The translations under genes were made by a program, and so were the position numbers. Source: JBKQVT01 sp052139835 (lineage in GTDB: Bacteria; Planctomycetota; Planctomycetia; Pirellulales; Thermoguttaceae). Taken from it: a stretch of 59,747 nt of DNA. The notes under the pieces were generated by a model. It did not search any database. It was given only the letters and a program-made list of their open reading frames with translations, and was not told where the DNA came from. Numbering within the stretch: position 1 is the stretch's first letter; the number at the start of each line of letters is the position of its first letter. Of this stretch, positions 1 through 7,092 are shown in pieces. The stretch lies in contig JBKQVT010000026.1 of assembly GCA_052139835.1 (NCBI GenBank), positions 1 to 59,747 on the forward strand, read 5' to 3'.

Positions 1-56
1 GTCGAGCGCAGCGAATCCCACCAAGAATGGAAATGGTGGGGCTCGCTGCGCTCGAC
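1..56. repeat. Inverted repeat downstream of rpsB
   Basis: Perfect 14-bp arms (GTCGAGCGCAGCGA at 1-14 and its complement at 43-56) enclose a second short pair, CCACCA/TGGTGG. The element lies 25 bp past the rpsB stop, so on the reverse strand its RNA hairpin could end or protect the rpsB transcript. There is no clear T-tract. It resembles dispersed palindromic repeats more than a classical terminator. Confidence 0.75.
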
Positions 57-81
57 CCACCCTACGTTGCCCGCGCCACCT

Positions 82-825
82 CTAGCCGCCCGCGGCCGCC
101 GCCGGCACGGCGCCTTCGGCCTGCTCCTGTTTCCCCTCGGCCGCCGTGTTCTTGCCGGCCGAGACCGCCTGCGCCAGCAGTTGCACGATCAACTCGATGG
201 AGCGGATGCTGTCGTCGTTGCCGGGGATCGGCAGATCGACCTCGTCCGGGTCGCAGTCGGTGTCGATCAGGGCGACCGTGGTAATGCCCAGTTTGCGGGC
301 CTCGCGAACGGCGTTCTTTTCCTTTCTGGGATCGATGACCACCAGGCACTCCGGCAGGCGGTTCATGATCCGCATGCCGTTGAGGTTGCGATACATCTTG
401 CGATATTCGCGGGTGAGCGACGACTGCATCTTCTTCGAGTAGGTGGCCAATTGGTCGCTGGCCCGCAGGGCTTCCAGCTCTTCCAAGCGGGTGAGCCGGC
501 TGCGAATGGTGCGGAAGTTGGTCAAGGTGCCGCCCAACCAGCGGTCGCTGACATAGGGCATCCCGCAGGCCAGGCCCTGGTGCTCGATGGTGTCAGATGC
601 CTGCCGCTTGGTGCCGACGAAGAGCACCAGGCCGCCGCTTGCCGCCACCTGCTGGAGGTACTTTCGCACCCGCAGCAGGCCGCGGATGGTCTCGCGGACG
701 TCGATGATGTGGATCAGGTTGCGCCGGCCGTAGATATACGGCCGCATCTTGGGGTTCCAGCGGCTGGCGCGGTGGCCAAAATGGACCCCGGCTTCGATCA
801 AGTCTTTGACTAGGACGGTTGCCAA
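82..825 (-). CDS. rpsB: 30S ribosomal protein S2 (uS2)
   Basis: Ribosomal protein uS2 of the small subunit, a primary-structure protein of the 30S head/body junction. The 247-residue product carries the family blocks LIEAGVHFGHR near the N-terminus, FVGTKRQA and RWLGGTLTN in the middle, and an Ala/Glu-rich tail of variable type. I prefer the TTG start at 825 over the GTG at 834: AGGAG lies 8 nt upstream of the TTG but overlaps the GTG, and MATVLVK is the usual beginning. The common partner tsf would lie beyond the left edge of the window and is not visible. A sigma70-like promoter sits at 959-987, giving a leader of about 125 nt. Confidence 0.97.
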   Translation of the reverse strand: MATVLVKDLIEAGVHFGHRASRWNPKMRPYIYGRRNLIHIIDVRETIRGLLRVRKYLQQVAASGGLVLFVGTKRQASDTIEHQGLACGMPYVSDRWLGGTLTNFRTIRSRLTRLEELEALRASDQLATYSKKMQSSLTREYRKMYRNLNGMRIMNRLPECLVVIDPRKEKNAVREARKLGITTVALIDTDCDPDEVDLPIPGNDDSIRSIELIVQLLAQAVSAGKNTAAEGKQEQAEGAVPAAAAGG

Positions 826-958
826 GGGAAACACTCCTCAGAAAGGCACACCGGCGATGTCCTCCCACGCATGGGGGGCGTCCGGCGTTGGTTCAAACGG
901 ATTCGGTCAAGGTCGAGTTGCTCTACCACCCCGGACCGTTCGGGGTAGGGAACCTAGA

Positions 959-987
959 AGTGTAATGATAATCCCGGCCGGAGTCAA
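959..987 (-). promoter_or_regulatory. Sigma70-type promoter of rpsB
   Basis: On the reverse strand TTGACT (982-987) and TACACT (959-964) are separated by 17 bp, close to the housekeeping consensus. The leader between it and rpsB contains a CG-rich hairpin near 924-948 (CTACCCCG paired with CGGGGTGGTAG). It could be a site for autogenous control, but I cannot match it to a named rpsB leader. Confidence 0.7.
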
Positions 988-1057
988 CGGGGCGGCGGGG
1001 CAGCGAGGATACGAGGAGGACGATTGGCCGCAAGGGGGGGCTCCGAAACCTGATCGC

Positions 1058-1086
1058 TTGCCCATGTGTGACATATAAGTTACAAC
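1058..1086 (+). promoter_or_regulatory. Possible promoter of the HigA-like gene
   Basis: TTGCCC (1058-1063) and TACAAC (1081-1086) are spaced 17 bp apart, 32 bp before the start codon. The match to sigma70 boxes is moderate only. Confidence 0.35.
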
Positions 1087-1118
1087 TGACGTGATTACCA
1101 GCGAAGGACCGAGAGGCC

Positions 1119-1436
1119 ATGAAAGACAAGACGAGCGTTTCGCACGATGAGGTGATGGTCAAGAGGCTGCGCAAGAATCCTGCGTTTGCGGCCGAGTATC
1201 TTAAGGCTGCCCTTGAGGACGCCGAAGAGCCGCGGGTGCTGTTGGTTGCCCTGCGACAGCTTGCCGAGGCGTGGGGGGGTATGGCGAAGGTGGCCAAAGC
1301 GGCCGGGATCGAGCGGGAAAGCCTCTACCGCGCGCTATCGCCGCGCGGCAATCCTCGTCTCTCCACGCTCTTCGCAGTGACCAGGGCCATGGGACTGACC
1401 CTAACGGTCGAGAGTCCCCAGGCAACGCACCACTGA
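1119..1436 (+). CDS. HigA-like antitoxin, XRE helix-turn-helix
   Basis: A 105-residue DNA-binding protein of the probable addiction-module antidote family (HigA-like). Residues about 50-98 form the helix-turn-helix: GGMAKVAKAAGIERESLYRAL followed by the family hallmark SPRGNPRLSTL and MGLTLTV. Such antidotes normally follow a RelE/HigB toxin and bind both toxin and operator. Here no toxin ORF lies upstream (rpsB leader) or downstream (an opposing DUF2442 gene), so it appears to be an orphan regulator or the remnant of a pair. Start chosen at ATG 1119 after GAGAGG. Confidence 0.8.
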   Translation: MKDKTSVSHDEVMVKRLRKNPAFAAEYLKAALEDAEEPRVLLVALRQLAEAWGGMAKVAKAAGIERESLYRALSPRGNPRLSTLFAVTRAMGLTLTVESPQATHH

Positions 1437-1477
1437 AGCTACCCGGCAAGGATTCGGCCGGTGCCGCCTCTGGCACA

Positions 1478-1762
1478 CTATTTCCTTCTCTGGGCCCACT
1501 TCGCCAGAGACGCCGCAGACTCGGCTGACCGTCGTCCGGCCAAGAGCCCTTCGACGCTGATGTCCTCGTCAAGTTCGGGCCAGTGGATGCCCTCCCCCTC
1601 GCCGAGCAACTCGTAGTTTATCCGTTCCGCATCGGTTCCGTGCAGCAGCCGCGGATACCATGTCAGAGGTATGGACAGCAAGCGGCCATCGTCCAGCCGC
1701 ACAGTCATGGCGTCCTGGGAAAAAGAAACGGACTCAGCAAAAACGTCGCGTTCAGTCACCAT
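1478..1762 (-). CDS. DUF2442 domain protein
   Basis: A 94-residue protein recognisable as DUF2442, a small family often found beside toxin-antitoxin or DUF4160 genes; its molecular function is unknown. Diagnostic parts are the core VRLDDGRLLSIPLTWYPRLL (residues about 19-38) and the motif GEGIHWPELDEDISVEGLLAG near residues 53-73. An upstream in-frame TTG lies inside the neighbouring tRNA, so I start at ATG 1762. The C-terminus faces the HigA-like gene convergently, 41 bp away. No DUF4160 partner is visible. Confidence 0.8.
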   Translation of the reverse strand: MVTERDVFAESVSFSQDAMTVRLDDGRLLSIPLTWYPRLLHGTDAERINYELLGEGEGIHWPELDEDISVEGLLAGRRSAESAASLAKWAQRRK

Positions 1763-1772
1763 GGCAGGGCAG

Positions 1773-1844
1773 CTACCCGGCAAGGATTCGAACCTTGAAC
1801 GAGGGAACCAAAATCCCTTGTGTTACCGTTACACCACCGGGTAG
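1773..1844 (-). tRNA. tRNA-Gln (anticodon TTG)
   Basis: A 72-nt cloverleaf reads on the reverse strand. It has a 7-bp acceptor stem CTACCCG/CGGGTAG, a D arm with GGTAAC loop bases, an anticodon stem AGGGA/TCCCT around loop TTTTGGT (anticodon TTG), and a T arm with GTTCGAATC. No CCA is encoded. It lies 10 bp upstream of the DUF2442 start on the same strand. Confidence 0.93.
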
Positions 1845-1889
1845 GGAAACCGTATCGTATTTCGTCCGGTCGATTCCAGCAAGGGGAGG

Positions 1890-2070
1890 GGGGAAGAAGG
1901 CGGAGGAGGGAAGGAGGAAGGGACCGGGGGCTGGGGACTGGGGACTAGGGGCCTGGAACTGAAGATCCCCGGGAGGGCCGCGCGTGGTTTCGCCCTTCGC
2001 CTTCCCCCTTCCGCCTTCCGCCCTCCGCCTTCCGCCTTCCGCCTTTTCTCTCCGCCCCCCCAGCTTGCCC
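1890..2070. repeat. Heptamer hairpin repeat, locus 1
   Basis: Two families of degenerate 7-mers run together. About 1890-1965 is purine-rich (GGCGGAG-like, then GGGACTG-like units such as GGGGCTG, GGGACTG, GGGACTA); 1990-2070 is the pyrimidine complement (CTTCCGC units). Between them is GCCGCGCGTGGTTTCGCC, a partial copy of the core seen at other loci in this window. Confidence 0.85.
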
Positions 2071-2407
2071 CAGCGACATAGACGTTCTCTCAGGCGCCGT
2101 CGTTCTTCCGCCTTCTCTTTCCTGTTACTAGGGAATCTATCTAAAGTTCCCAAATATCTCCTGCTCGCCATGTCAAGCAAAGCGTCCATTGTGACGATAG
2201 AAACCTATAATCCGCAACAAACTCGGGTGTATCCGTCGTCTACGAAGAATTTCACCGTGGAACACGAAGGTGCATTTCCGGATAGATGGCTAATGTACAT
2301 CACATAGGCAAGACGAAGAGAATATAGGCGAAACCCGCCTTTACCGTCAGTAGACCAGGCCTTTTGGCCATTCCTGTCTGTCCCGTGGTGCTTGAAGGAG
2401 GCATGCC
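2071..2407. other. Upstream region of the YTV gene
   Basis: This stretch is AT-richer than its surroundings and holds no gene. TATAAT occurs at 2206-2211 without a convincing -35 box. A strong AGGAGG ribosome-binding site (about 2395-2401) precedes the ATG at 2408. An in-frame-looking ATG at 2402 is immediately closed by a stop and is not used. Confidence 0.5.
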
Positions 2408-3898
2408 ATGAAGAAGATGTTGGGTGTACCGCTGATGGCGGTCGTCCTGCTGGCAGTCGCTGTTAGTGCGGCCCAGGCTTGCTACTGCGGCGCTTGCCGT
2501 TGTTGCAGCGAGGCCTGCTGCACGTCGGCCGACTATGCGTGCTGCCCGCAGCAATGCTGCACGGTCATGAAGACCTGCAAGGAAGTTGTTTACGAACAGC
2601 GGCAATATACCTGCCACAAGACGTGCTGGGAGCGGGTATGCGTGCCGAAGGAGATCAACTGCGTCCGCTACGTCCCCGAGACCTGCTACCGTGAATGCAC
2701 GTACACGGTCTGCCGGCCGGTCTGGGAGCAGCGCGTCAAGGTTTGCAACTATACCACTTGCAAGCCGGTCTGGGAGACCTGCCAGAAGAACTACTGCTAC
2801 ACGGTCTGCAAGCCGGTGTGGGAGACCTGCCAGAAGAACTACTGCTACACCGTCTGCAAGCCGGTCTACGAGACCAAGTGCCAGAATTACTACTACACCG
2901 TCTGTCACCCGGTCTACGAGACCAAGTGCCAGAACTACTGCTACACCGTCTGCAAGCCGGTGTGGGAGACCTGCCAGAAGAACTACTGCTACACCGTCTG
3001 CAAGCCGGTCTACGAGACCAAGGTCGAGAACTACTGCTACACCGTCTGCAAGCCGGTCTACGAGACCCGTGAAAAGGTCTGCCAGTATACGGTCTGCAAG
3101 CCGGTGTGGGAGACCAAGTGCCAGAACTACACCTACACGGTCTGCAAGCCGGTCTACGAGGCCTGCGAGCGGAACGAGTATTACACGGTGTGCAACCCGG
3201 TGCACTACACGCAGACGGTCAACGTCTGCTGCGGCCACTGGGAGACCAAGCCGGTGGCGTGCTGTGCGGCGCCCCAGGCCTGCACGCCAAACTGCTGCGG
3301 CGGCTGCGGCTGCTGCTGCCCGGTCGAGCAGTGCCGGGTTTGGGTTCCCGAGGTCTGCCAGAAGCAGATCGACTGCGTGAAGTATGTCCGCGAGACCTGC
3401 GTGAGGAAGGTGCCCTACACCGTCTGCCGCATGGTGCCGGAGGAGCGCGTGAAGACCTGCACCTACCAGGTCTGCCACATCGAGCGCGAGGTGTGCGAGA
3501 AGCACATCCCCTACACCGTCTGCAGGATGGTGCCCGAGCAGCGCGTGAAGACCTGCACCTACCAGGTCTGCCACATGGTGCCCGAGCAGCGTGTGAAGAC
3601 CTGCACCTACCAGGTCTGCCACTTCGTCAAGGAGTGCCACAGCGTCGAGATTCCGTATAAGGTCTGCCACATGGTTGCCGAGCAGCGGGTGAAGCAGGTG
3701 CCGTATACGGTTTGCAAGCCGGTGTGCTACACCAAGACGATCAACTGCGAGCAGTGCGTGCCGAAGGACGTGTGCTACACGGTCACCCGGTGCGTCCCGG
3801 TGGTCGTGTGCAAGCAAGTGCCGGTCAAGGTATACTGCCCGGCGCCGTGCTGCTGTGCCCCGACGGCCTGCGCCCCGGCCTGTGGCTGCGGCAACTAA
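2408..3898 (+). CDS. Cysteine-rich YTV-repeat cell-wall protein
   Basis: A 496-residue exported protein of the planctomycete YTV type, a family first described from Rhodopirellula and linked to its proteinaceous cell wall. Residues 1-24 are a signal peptide ending in SAAQA. Residues about 98-270 hold roughly ten 16-residue units of pattern NYCYTVCKPVWETCQK, 275-305 are a Cys-cluster linker, and about 335-440 carry a second array of 16-residue units MVPEQRVKTCTYQVCH. The C-terminus is again Cys-rich (CCCAPTACAPACGCGN). Very high Cys with regular spacing suggests a disulfide cross-linked structural role. That role is known for the family and inferred here. The gene stands alone, with its own terminator. 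Confidence 0.9.
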   Translation: MKKMLGVPLMAVVLLAVAVSAAQACYCGACRCCSEACCTSADYACCPQQCCTVMKTCKEVVYEQRQYTCHKTCWERVCVPKEINCVRYVPETCYRECTYTVCRPVWEQRVKVCNYTTCKPVWETCQKNYCYTVCKPVWETCQKNYCYTVCKPVYETKCQNYYYTVCHPVYETKCQNYCYTVCKPVWETCQKNYCYTVCKPVYETKVENYCYTVCKPVYETREKVCQYTVCKPVWETKCQNYTYTVCKPVYEACERNEYYTVCNPVHYTQTVNVCCGHWETKPVACCAAPQACTPNCCGGCGCCCPVEQCRVWVPEVCQKQIDCVKYVRETCVRKVPYTVCRMVPEERVKTCTYQVCHIEREVCEKHIPYTVCRMVPEQRVKTCTYQVCHMVPEQRVKTCTYQVCHFVKECHSVEIPYKVCHMVAEQRVKQVPYTVCKPVCYTKTINCEQCVPKDVCYTVTRCVPVVVCKQVPVKVYCPAPCCCAPTACAPACGCGN

Positions 3899-3954
3899 GC
3901 GAGCACCATGCCTGCCTTCTGCGGCCGTTGCAGAAGGTCTGGTCTAGCAACAGA

Positions 3955-3990
3955 CGGCGGCCCGGCTGCAAAGTCGGGCCGCCGTTTTGC
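3955..3990 (+). terminator. Intrinsic terminator of the YTV gene
   Basis: A perfect 10-bp GC stem, CGGCGGCCCG (3955-3964) with CGGGCCGCCG (3975-3984), is followed directly by TTTTGCCTTT, 57 bp after the stop codon. Confidence 0.9.
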
Positions 3991-4005
3991 CTTTCTTGCT
4001 CGTCT

Positions 4006-4051
4006 CCCCTCTCCCCATGGGAGAGGGGCCGGGGGTGAGGGCGGGGGGGTT
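4006..4051. repeat. CTCTCCC/GGGAGAG palindromic repeat, copy 1
   Basis: CCCCTCTCCC, a 4-base loop, then GGGAGAGGGG and a GGGTGAGGG tail. The same element occurs near 5488, 9517, 9600, 29416, 29496 and 42355. Confidence 0.8.
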
Positions 4052-4077
4052 CGTCACGAAGGGGCGCTTGAAAAGAG

Positions 4078-4253
4078 CCCAGCAGTTCGCTGCTGGGACG
4101 GCAAGTACAACCATTTTGTGCGACAAGTCCCGGAGGGACGGCCGAAATCAGGCGCCTGAAATTCGATCGTCCCCACGGGACGAAAACGAAACTGGGGCCC
4201 CCGCTACCCAGCGATAAAATCGCTGGGCTACTATCACGCGTCCCTCTGGGACG
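4078..4253. repeat. Cluster of five short palindromes
   Basis: Within 180 bp lie CCCAGCAG-TTCG-CTGCTGGG (4078-4097), GTCCCGGAGGGAC (4127-4139), CGTCCCCACGGGACG (4168-4182), CCCAGCGA-TAAAA-TCGCTGGG (4207-4227) and CGTCCCTCTGGGACG (4239-4253). The gap between the YTV terminator and the methyltransferase otherwise holds no gene. Confidence 0.85.
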
Positions 4254-4299
4254 AGCGAATCCTGGCCACTCACGGAGTCATGCCGACGAGCAAACCCCG

Positions 4300-5313
4300 C
4301 TACCCCTTCCTCGCCGCCACTACGGAATTCATCGCTACGGCCATCGCCGTCTCGCCCTCGACCAGCAAAACGGGATCAACAAAGCCGGCCGCCTGAAGGT
4401 CCTCGGCAAACTCGGCAAAGGTAAAGGTGCCGCCGCTCTCCGTGTTGACCAGCATGTTGATGGCAAACAGCGCGCCGTCGGTCGGACGGGTGCGGTCGCC
4501 GTTCATCACCATGTCGCGAATCGCGATCCGCCCGCCGGACTGCAAGGCACGATAGACCTTGGCATAAAGCGCCCGGTTGTGCTGACGCGAGTGCTGATGG
4601 ACGATGGCACTGACCCAGGCGAGATCGGCCCCGCCGGGCAATTCGTCGGCATAGAAATCGCCGGCCACGAGGCGGACGCGGCCTGCAAACTCGTGGCCGG
4701 CCAGCCGCGTGCGGGCCTGGGCAATCGCGTCGGGCAGGTCGAAGATCGTGGCGGTCGCGGCGGGCCGGGCGCGGAGAAAGGCCAAGGTCCACGTGCCCGA
4801 GGCCCCGCCCACGTCGAGCAGATGGTGGAAATCGAGCCCTCCCAGGCGTGCCACCAGGCCGTCGGCCATAGGGGCGGAAACGCTGTGCATGGCGGCGATG
4901 AAGGCGGCCCGGTCCGCCTCGGCCCCGCGGATGCTCTCCTGCCGCGGTCCCGGATGGCCCGACTTGACCACGGCGGCCAATTGCGTCCAGTGCCGCAGAC
5001 ACGTCATGCTGTGCTGGACCATCGGCAGCACGGTCTCGGGCGAGCCGGCGATCAAGAGCGGCCGCAGCACCGCGGGCGTGGCGTAGTGCGGGCCGGTCTT
5101 TTGCAAGAGGCCCAGGGCCGCCAGGGCGTCCAGCAGCATGGCCATGGCCCGCGGATCGGCGGCGGTCTCGTCGGCCAGTTCCGCGGCGGAGCGGTTCTGA
5201 TCGCCCAGGATGGTGAAGAGGTCCAGTTCAGCGGCCGCGCCCAGCACGCACCCCGGCTGATAGTCGCGCATGAGGCGGAGGATGTCGAAGCGATCGGGGG
5301 GATTGTGGTCCAT
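4300..5313 (-). CDS. SAM-dependent O-methyltransferase (Methyltransf_2)
   Basis: A 337-residue class I methyltransferase of the small-molecule O-methyltransferase type (acetylserotonin/caffeate-like). Residues about 10-85 are the winged-helix dimerisation domain (GAAAELDLFTIL, ALAALGLLQ). The SAM-binding glycine motif is LLDVGGASGTWT (about 164-175), followed by the acidic site TIFDLPDAI and by GDFYADELPGGADL. Members methylate hydroxyls on aromatic or polyketide-like substrates; the substrate cannot be read from sequence and no biosynthetic cluster surrounds it. It is monocistronic, flanked by repeat elements on both sides. Confidence 0.85.
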   Translation of the reverse strand: MDHNPPDRFDILRLMRDYQPGCVLGAAAELDLFTILGDQNRSAAELADETAADPRAMAMLLDALAALGLLQKTGPHYATPAVLRPLLIAGSPETVLPMVQHSMTCLRHWTQLAAVVKSGHPGPRQESIRGAEADRAAFIAAMHSVSAPMADGLVARLGGLDFHHLLDVGGASGTWTLAFLRARPAATATIFDLPDAIAQARTRLAGHEFAGRVRLVAGDFYADELPGGADLAWVSAIVHQHSRQHNRALYAKVYRALQSGGRIAIRDMVMNGDRTRPTDGALFAINMLVNTESGGTFTFAEFAEDLQAAGFVDPVLLVEGETAMAVAMNSVVAARKG

Positions 5314-5344
5314 GGTAGCGCCTGCGGGAAAGTCTGAGAAGAAG

Positions 5345-5433
5345 AATTTAGGAGTTAGGAGTTAGAATCGCGGAGCGGCGGGCCGTCAATGCTCCTGACT
5401 CTCCACTTCTAACTCCTAACTTCTAACTCCTTG
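5345..5433. repeat. Heptamer hairpin repeat, locus 2
   Basis: The left arm has GTTAGGA units (TTAGGAGTTAGGAGTTAGA) and the right arm the complementary TAACTCC/TAACTTC units. The core starts GTTAGAATCGCGGAGCGG and is nearly the same as the core at 30723-30785. It lies just upstream of the methyltransferase start. Together with the next repeat it fills the 320-bp gene-free gap. Confidence 0.85.
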
Positions 5434-5487
5434 CCCCCTTCATTTCATCCCGCGGAGACCGAATTGGCAAGGGCGTCCTCGGCCCCG

Positions 5488-5526
5488 GCCCTCACCCCCT
5501 GCCCCTCTCCCGGAGGGTGAGGGGGG
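5488..5526. repeat. CTCTCCC palindromic repeat, copy 2
   Basis: Reads CCCTCACCCCCTGCCCCTCTCCC then GGAGGGTGAGGGGGG; the same family as the copy at 4006-4051. Confidence 0.75.
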
Positions 5527-5635
5527 ATTGGTGGCGCAGCCGCGGGCGTTTTTCTCCGTGTTTCTCGCGGTAGCCGGAACTAGAATACCAATAGGTAGTG
5601 GCATCGGTCCCAGGGCGGTTGGGGAGGCGATTTTC

Positions 5636-6604
5636 ATGTCCGCGCGGTGGTTGGTCGGTTGCCTGCTGGGGGTTTTGGGCGCGGCCGCCACGGCCTCGGC
5701 GCAATTCAAGGACGCCGAGCCGGGGGGCGTGAAGCTGGGCCACGTCGACGTCTCCAAGTGGCGCTGCGGGGTGGTCATCACCGCCGTCGGCGGCGCCTGC
5801 ACCGGACTGCACGGCTACGTCCCGGTGCCGAAGGAGTGGCCGGAGCAGCAAGTGAGGGTGGCCGAGGAGGAGATTTCGCCCCAAGTGGCGGTCGGCTACG
5901 AGAGCATCGAAGGCGGGGCCAAGATCATGACGTTCAAGGTTGCCAACTTGGAGTCGGGCCACGAGGCGAAGGCCGTGATCACGTTCGAGATCAGCCGCAA
6001 CCAGTTGCTGGCCCCGGAGAAGACCGACGCCTACCGCATCCCCGAGGCGAATAAGCTCCGCGGCGAGTTGCACAGCTACCTGGGGATCAGCCCGAAGATC
6101 GAGACCCGCGACCCGAAGATTCGCGCCCTGGCCAAGGAGATCGGCGCCGACAAGGAGAAGGCATGGGACCACGTCGAGGCGATCTACGATTGGGTCCGCA
6201 AGAACGTGAAGTACGACAAGAACGGCAAACTCAAGGGGGCCCTGGCGGCGTTGCGTGACAAGACGGGCGAGTGCGAGGACATGAGTTCGCTGTTCATTGC
6301 CATCTGCCGGGCGGCGGGCATCCCGGCGCGGACCGTCTGGGTGCCCAACCACTGCTATGCCGAGTTCTACCTGCTCGACGCCAAGGGCGCGGGCTGCTGG
6401 TTCCCCTGTCAGCTTGCGGGGAGCCGGGCCTTCGGCTGCATCCCCGAGACGCGGCCGATCTTGCAGAAGGGCGACAACTTCCGTCCCCCGCACGCCAAGA
6501 GTTCCCGCGAGCGGCAGCGCTACCTGGCCGAGTCGCTCAAGGGCAAGCCGGTCCCCGGCGGCGGCGTGCCCTCGGTCCGCTGGGTCCGCGAGACGGTGAA
6601 CTGA
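5636..6604 (+). CDS. Exported transglutaminase-like protein
   Basis: A 322-residue protein with a signal peptide (about 1-23, ending ATASA) and a transglutaminase-like core. The core motif TGECEDMSSLF supplies the nucleophile Cys and NHCYAEFYL the His; just ahead is IYDWVRKNVKYD, a typical start of this fold. Such bacterial members act as cysteine proteases or amidases in the cell envelope; the substrate is not known. An N-terminal beta-rich region (about 30-150) precedes the core. I start at ATG 5636, where the signal peptide begins, because the longer reading frame comes from repeat sequence. A TAGAAT box at 5581-5586 may be its -10 element. Confidence 0.82.
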   Translation: MSARWLVGCLLGVLGAAATASAQFKDAEPGGVKLGHVDVSKWRCGVVITAVGGACTGLHGYVPVPKEWPEQQVRVAEEEISPQVAVGYESIEGGAKIMTFKVANLESGHEAKAVITFEISRNQLLAPEKTDAYRIPEANKLRGELHSYLGISPKIETRDPKIRALAKEIGADKEKAWDHVEAIYDWVRKNVKYDKNGKLKGALAALRDKTGECEDMSSLFIAICRAAGIPARTVWVPNHCYAEFYLLDAKGAGCWFPCQLAGSRAFGCIPETRPILQKGDNFRPPHAKSSRERQRYLAESLKGKPVPGGGVPSVRWVRETVN

Positions 6605-6715
6605 ACGAAGGCGGAGGGCGGAGGGCGGAAGGGGGAAGGAATCGCCGCCGCACGCTTGTGGTTTCGCCTTCCCCCCTCCGCCTTCCGCCTTTGCTCCGCC
6701 TTCCGCCCTTGCTCT
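6603..6715. repeat. Heptamer hairpin repeat, locus 3
   Basis: The left arm has GGCGGAG units (6608-6640) and the right arm TTCCGCC-like units (6667-6715). They flank the core GCACGCTTGTGGTTTC at 6650-6665. The arms are mutually complementary, so RNA or single-stranded DNA could fold into a long hairpin. Confidence 0.9.
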
Positions 6716-6749
6716 GCCGTGGTACAATTGGGGTGAAGGAGACCATGCC

Positions 6750-6956
6750 GTGACGACGCTTCTCGAAGAGGCCTTCGCAAAGGCCGCGGCCTTGCCGGCC
6801 GCGGAACAGGACGTGCTGGCCCGGCGATTGCTCGCCGAACTGGCGGCCGAGGACGATTTCGACCGTGCCATCGCGGCCTCGTCTGACAAGCTGGCGAGCT
6901 TGGCCCGCGAGGCGCTCGCCGAGCACCGTGCGGGGCAGGCTGAAATGGCACCGTGA
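6750..6956 (+). CDS. Small antitoxin-like protein
   Basis: A 68-residue, Ala/Glu-rich, probably all-helical protein (LLEEAFAKAAALPAAEQDVL ... LAREALAEHRAGQ). This layout is common in planctomycete and cyanobacterial genes annotated as addiction-module components. The GTG start at 6750 follows GAAGGAGA. The stop overlaps the GTG of a 19-codon reading frame. I infer an antitoxin-like role from size and context only. Confidence 0.6.
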   Translation: MTTLLEEAFAKAAALPAAEQDVLARRLLAELAAEDDFDRAIAASSDKLASLAREALAEHRAGQAEMAP

Positions 6957-7012
6957 TCTGGTTTTGGATCGGGAGCCACGCCGACTACGACCGGCTCCTG
7001 GATCGCTTGTGA
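6953..7012 (+). pseudogene. 19-codon ORF, possible toxin-tail remnant
   Basis: It starts with GTG overlapping the stop of the preceding gene by 4 nt and encodes WFWIGSHADYDRLL before a TGA. The pattern WIGSH.(D/E)Y(D/E)RL(L/I) recurs, as I recall, in short proteins and C-terminal ends beside such antitoxin-like genes. This may be a translated micropeptide partner or the remnant of a longer toxin. A heptamer repeat begins directly after the stop. Confidence 0.45.
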
Positions 7013-7092
7013 AGGTCGGAAGGCGAAACCGCGAGCGTCTGGCCGCGATTCCTTTCCCCCTTTCCCCTAATCCCCAATCCCTAATCCCTCTC
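7013..7092. repeat. Heptamer repeat, locus 4
   Basis: Contains the reverse-orientation core GAAACCGCGAGCGTCT (about 7025-7040) followed by pyrimidine heptamers TCCCCTAA, TCCCCAA, TCCCTAA. It overlaps the last codons of the GT9 gene, which reads in the opposite direction. Confidence 0.8.

Noticed and set aside
2300..3817. Long reverse-strand reading frame (505 codons) antisense to the YTV gene
   Set aside because: It is a shadow produced by the repetitive, GC-biased codons of the YTV gene; its own product is a low-complexity Leu/Ala/Asp/His text with no signal or motif.
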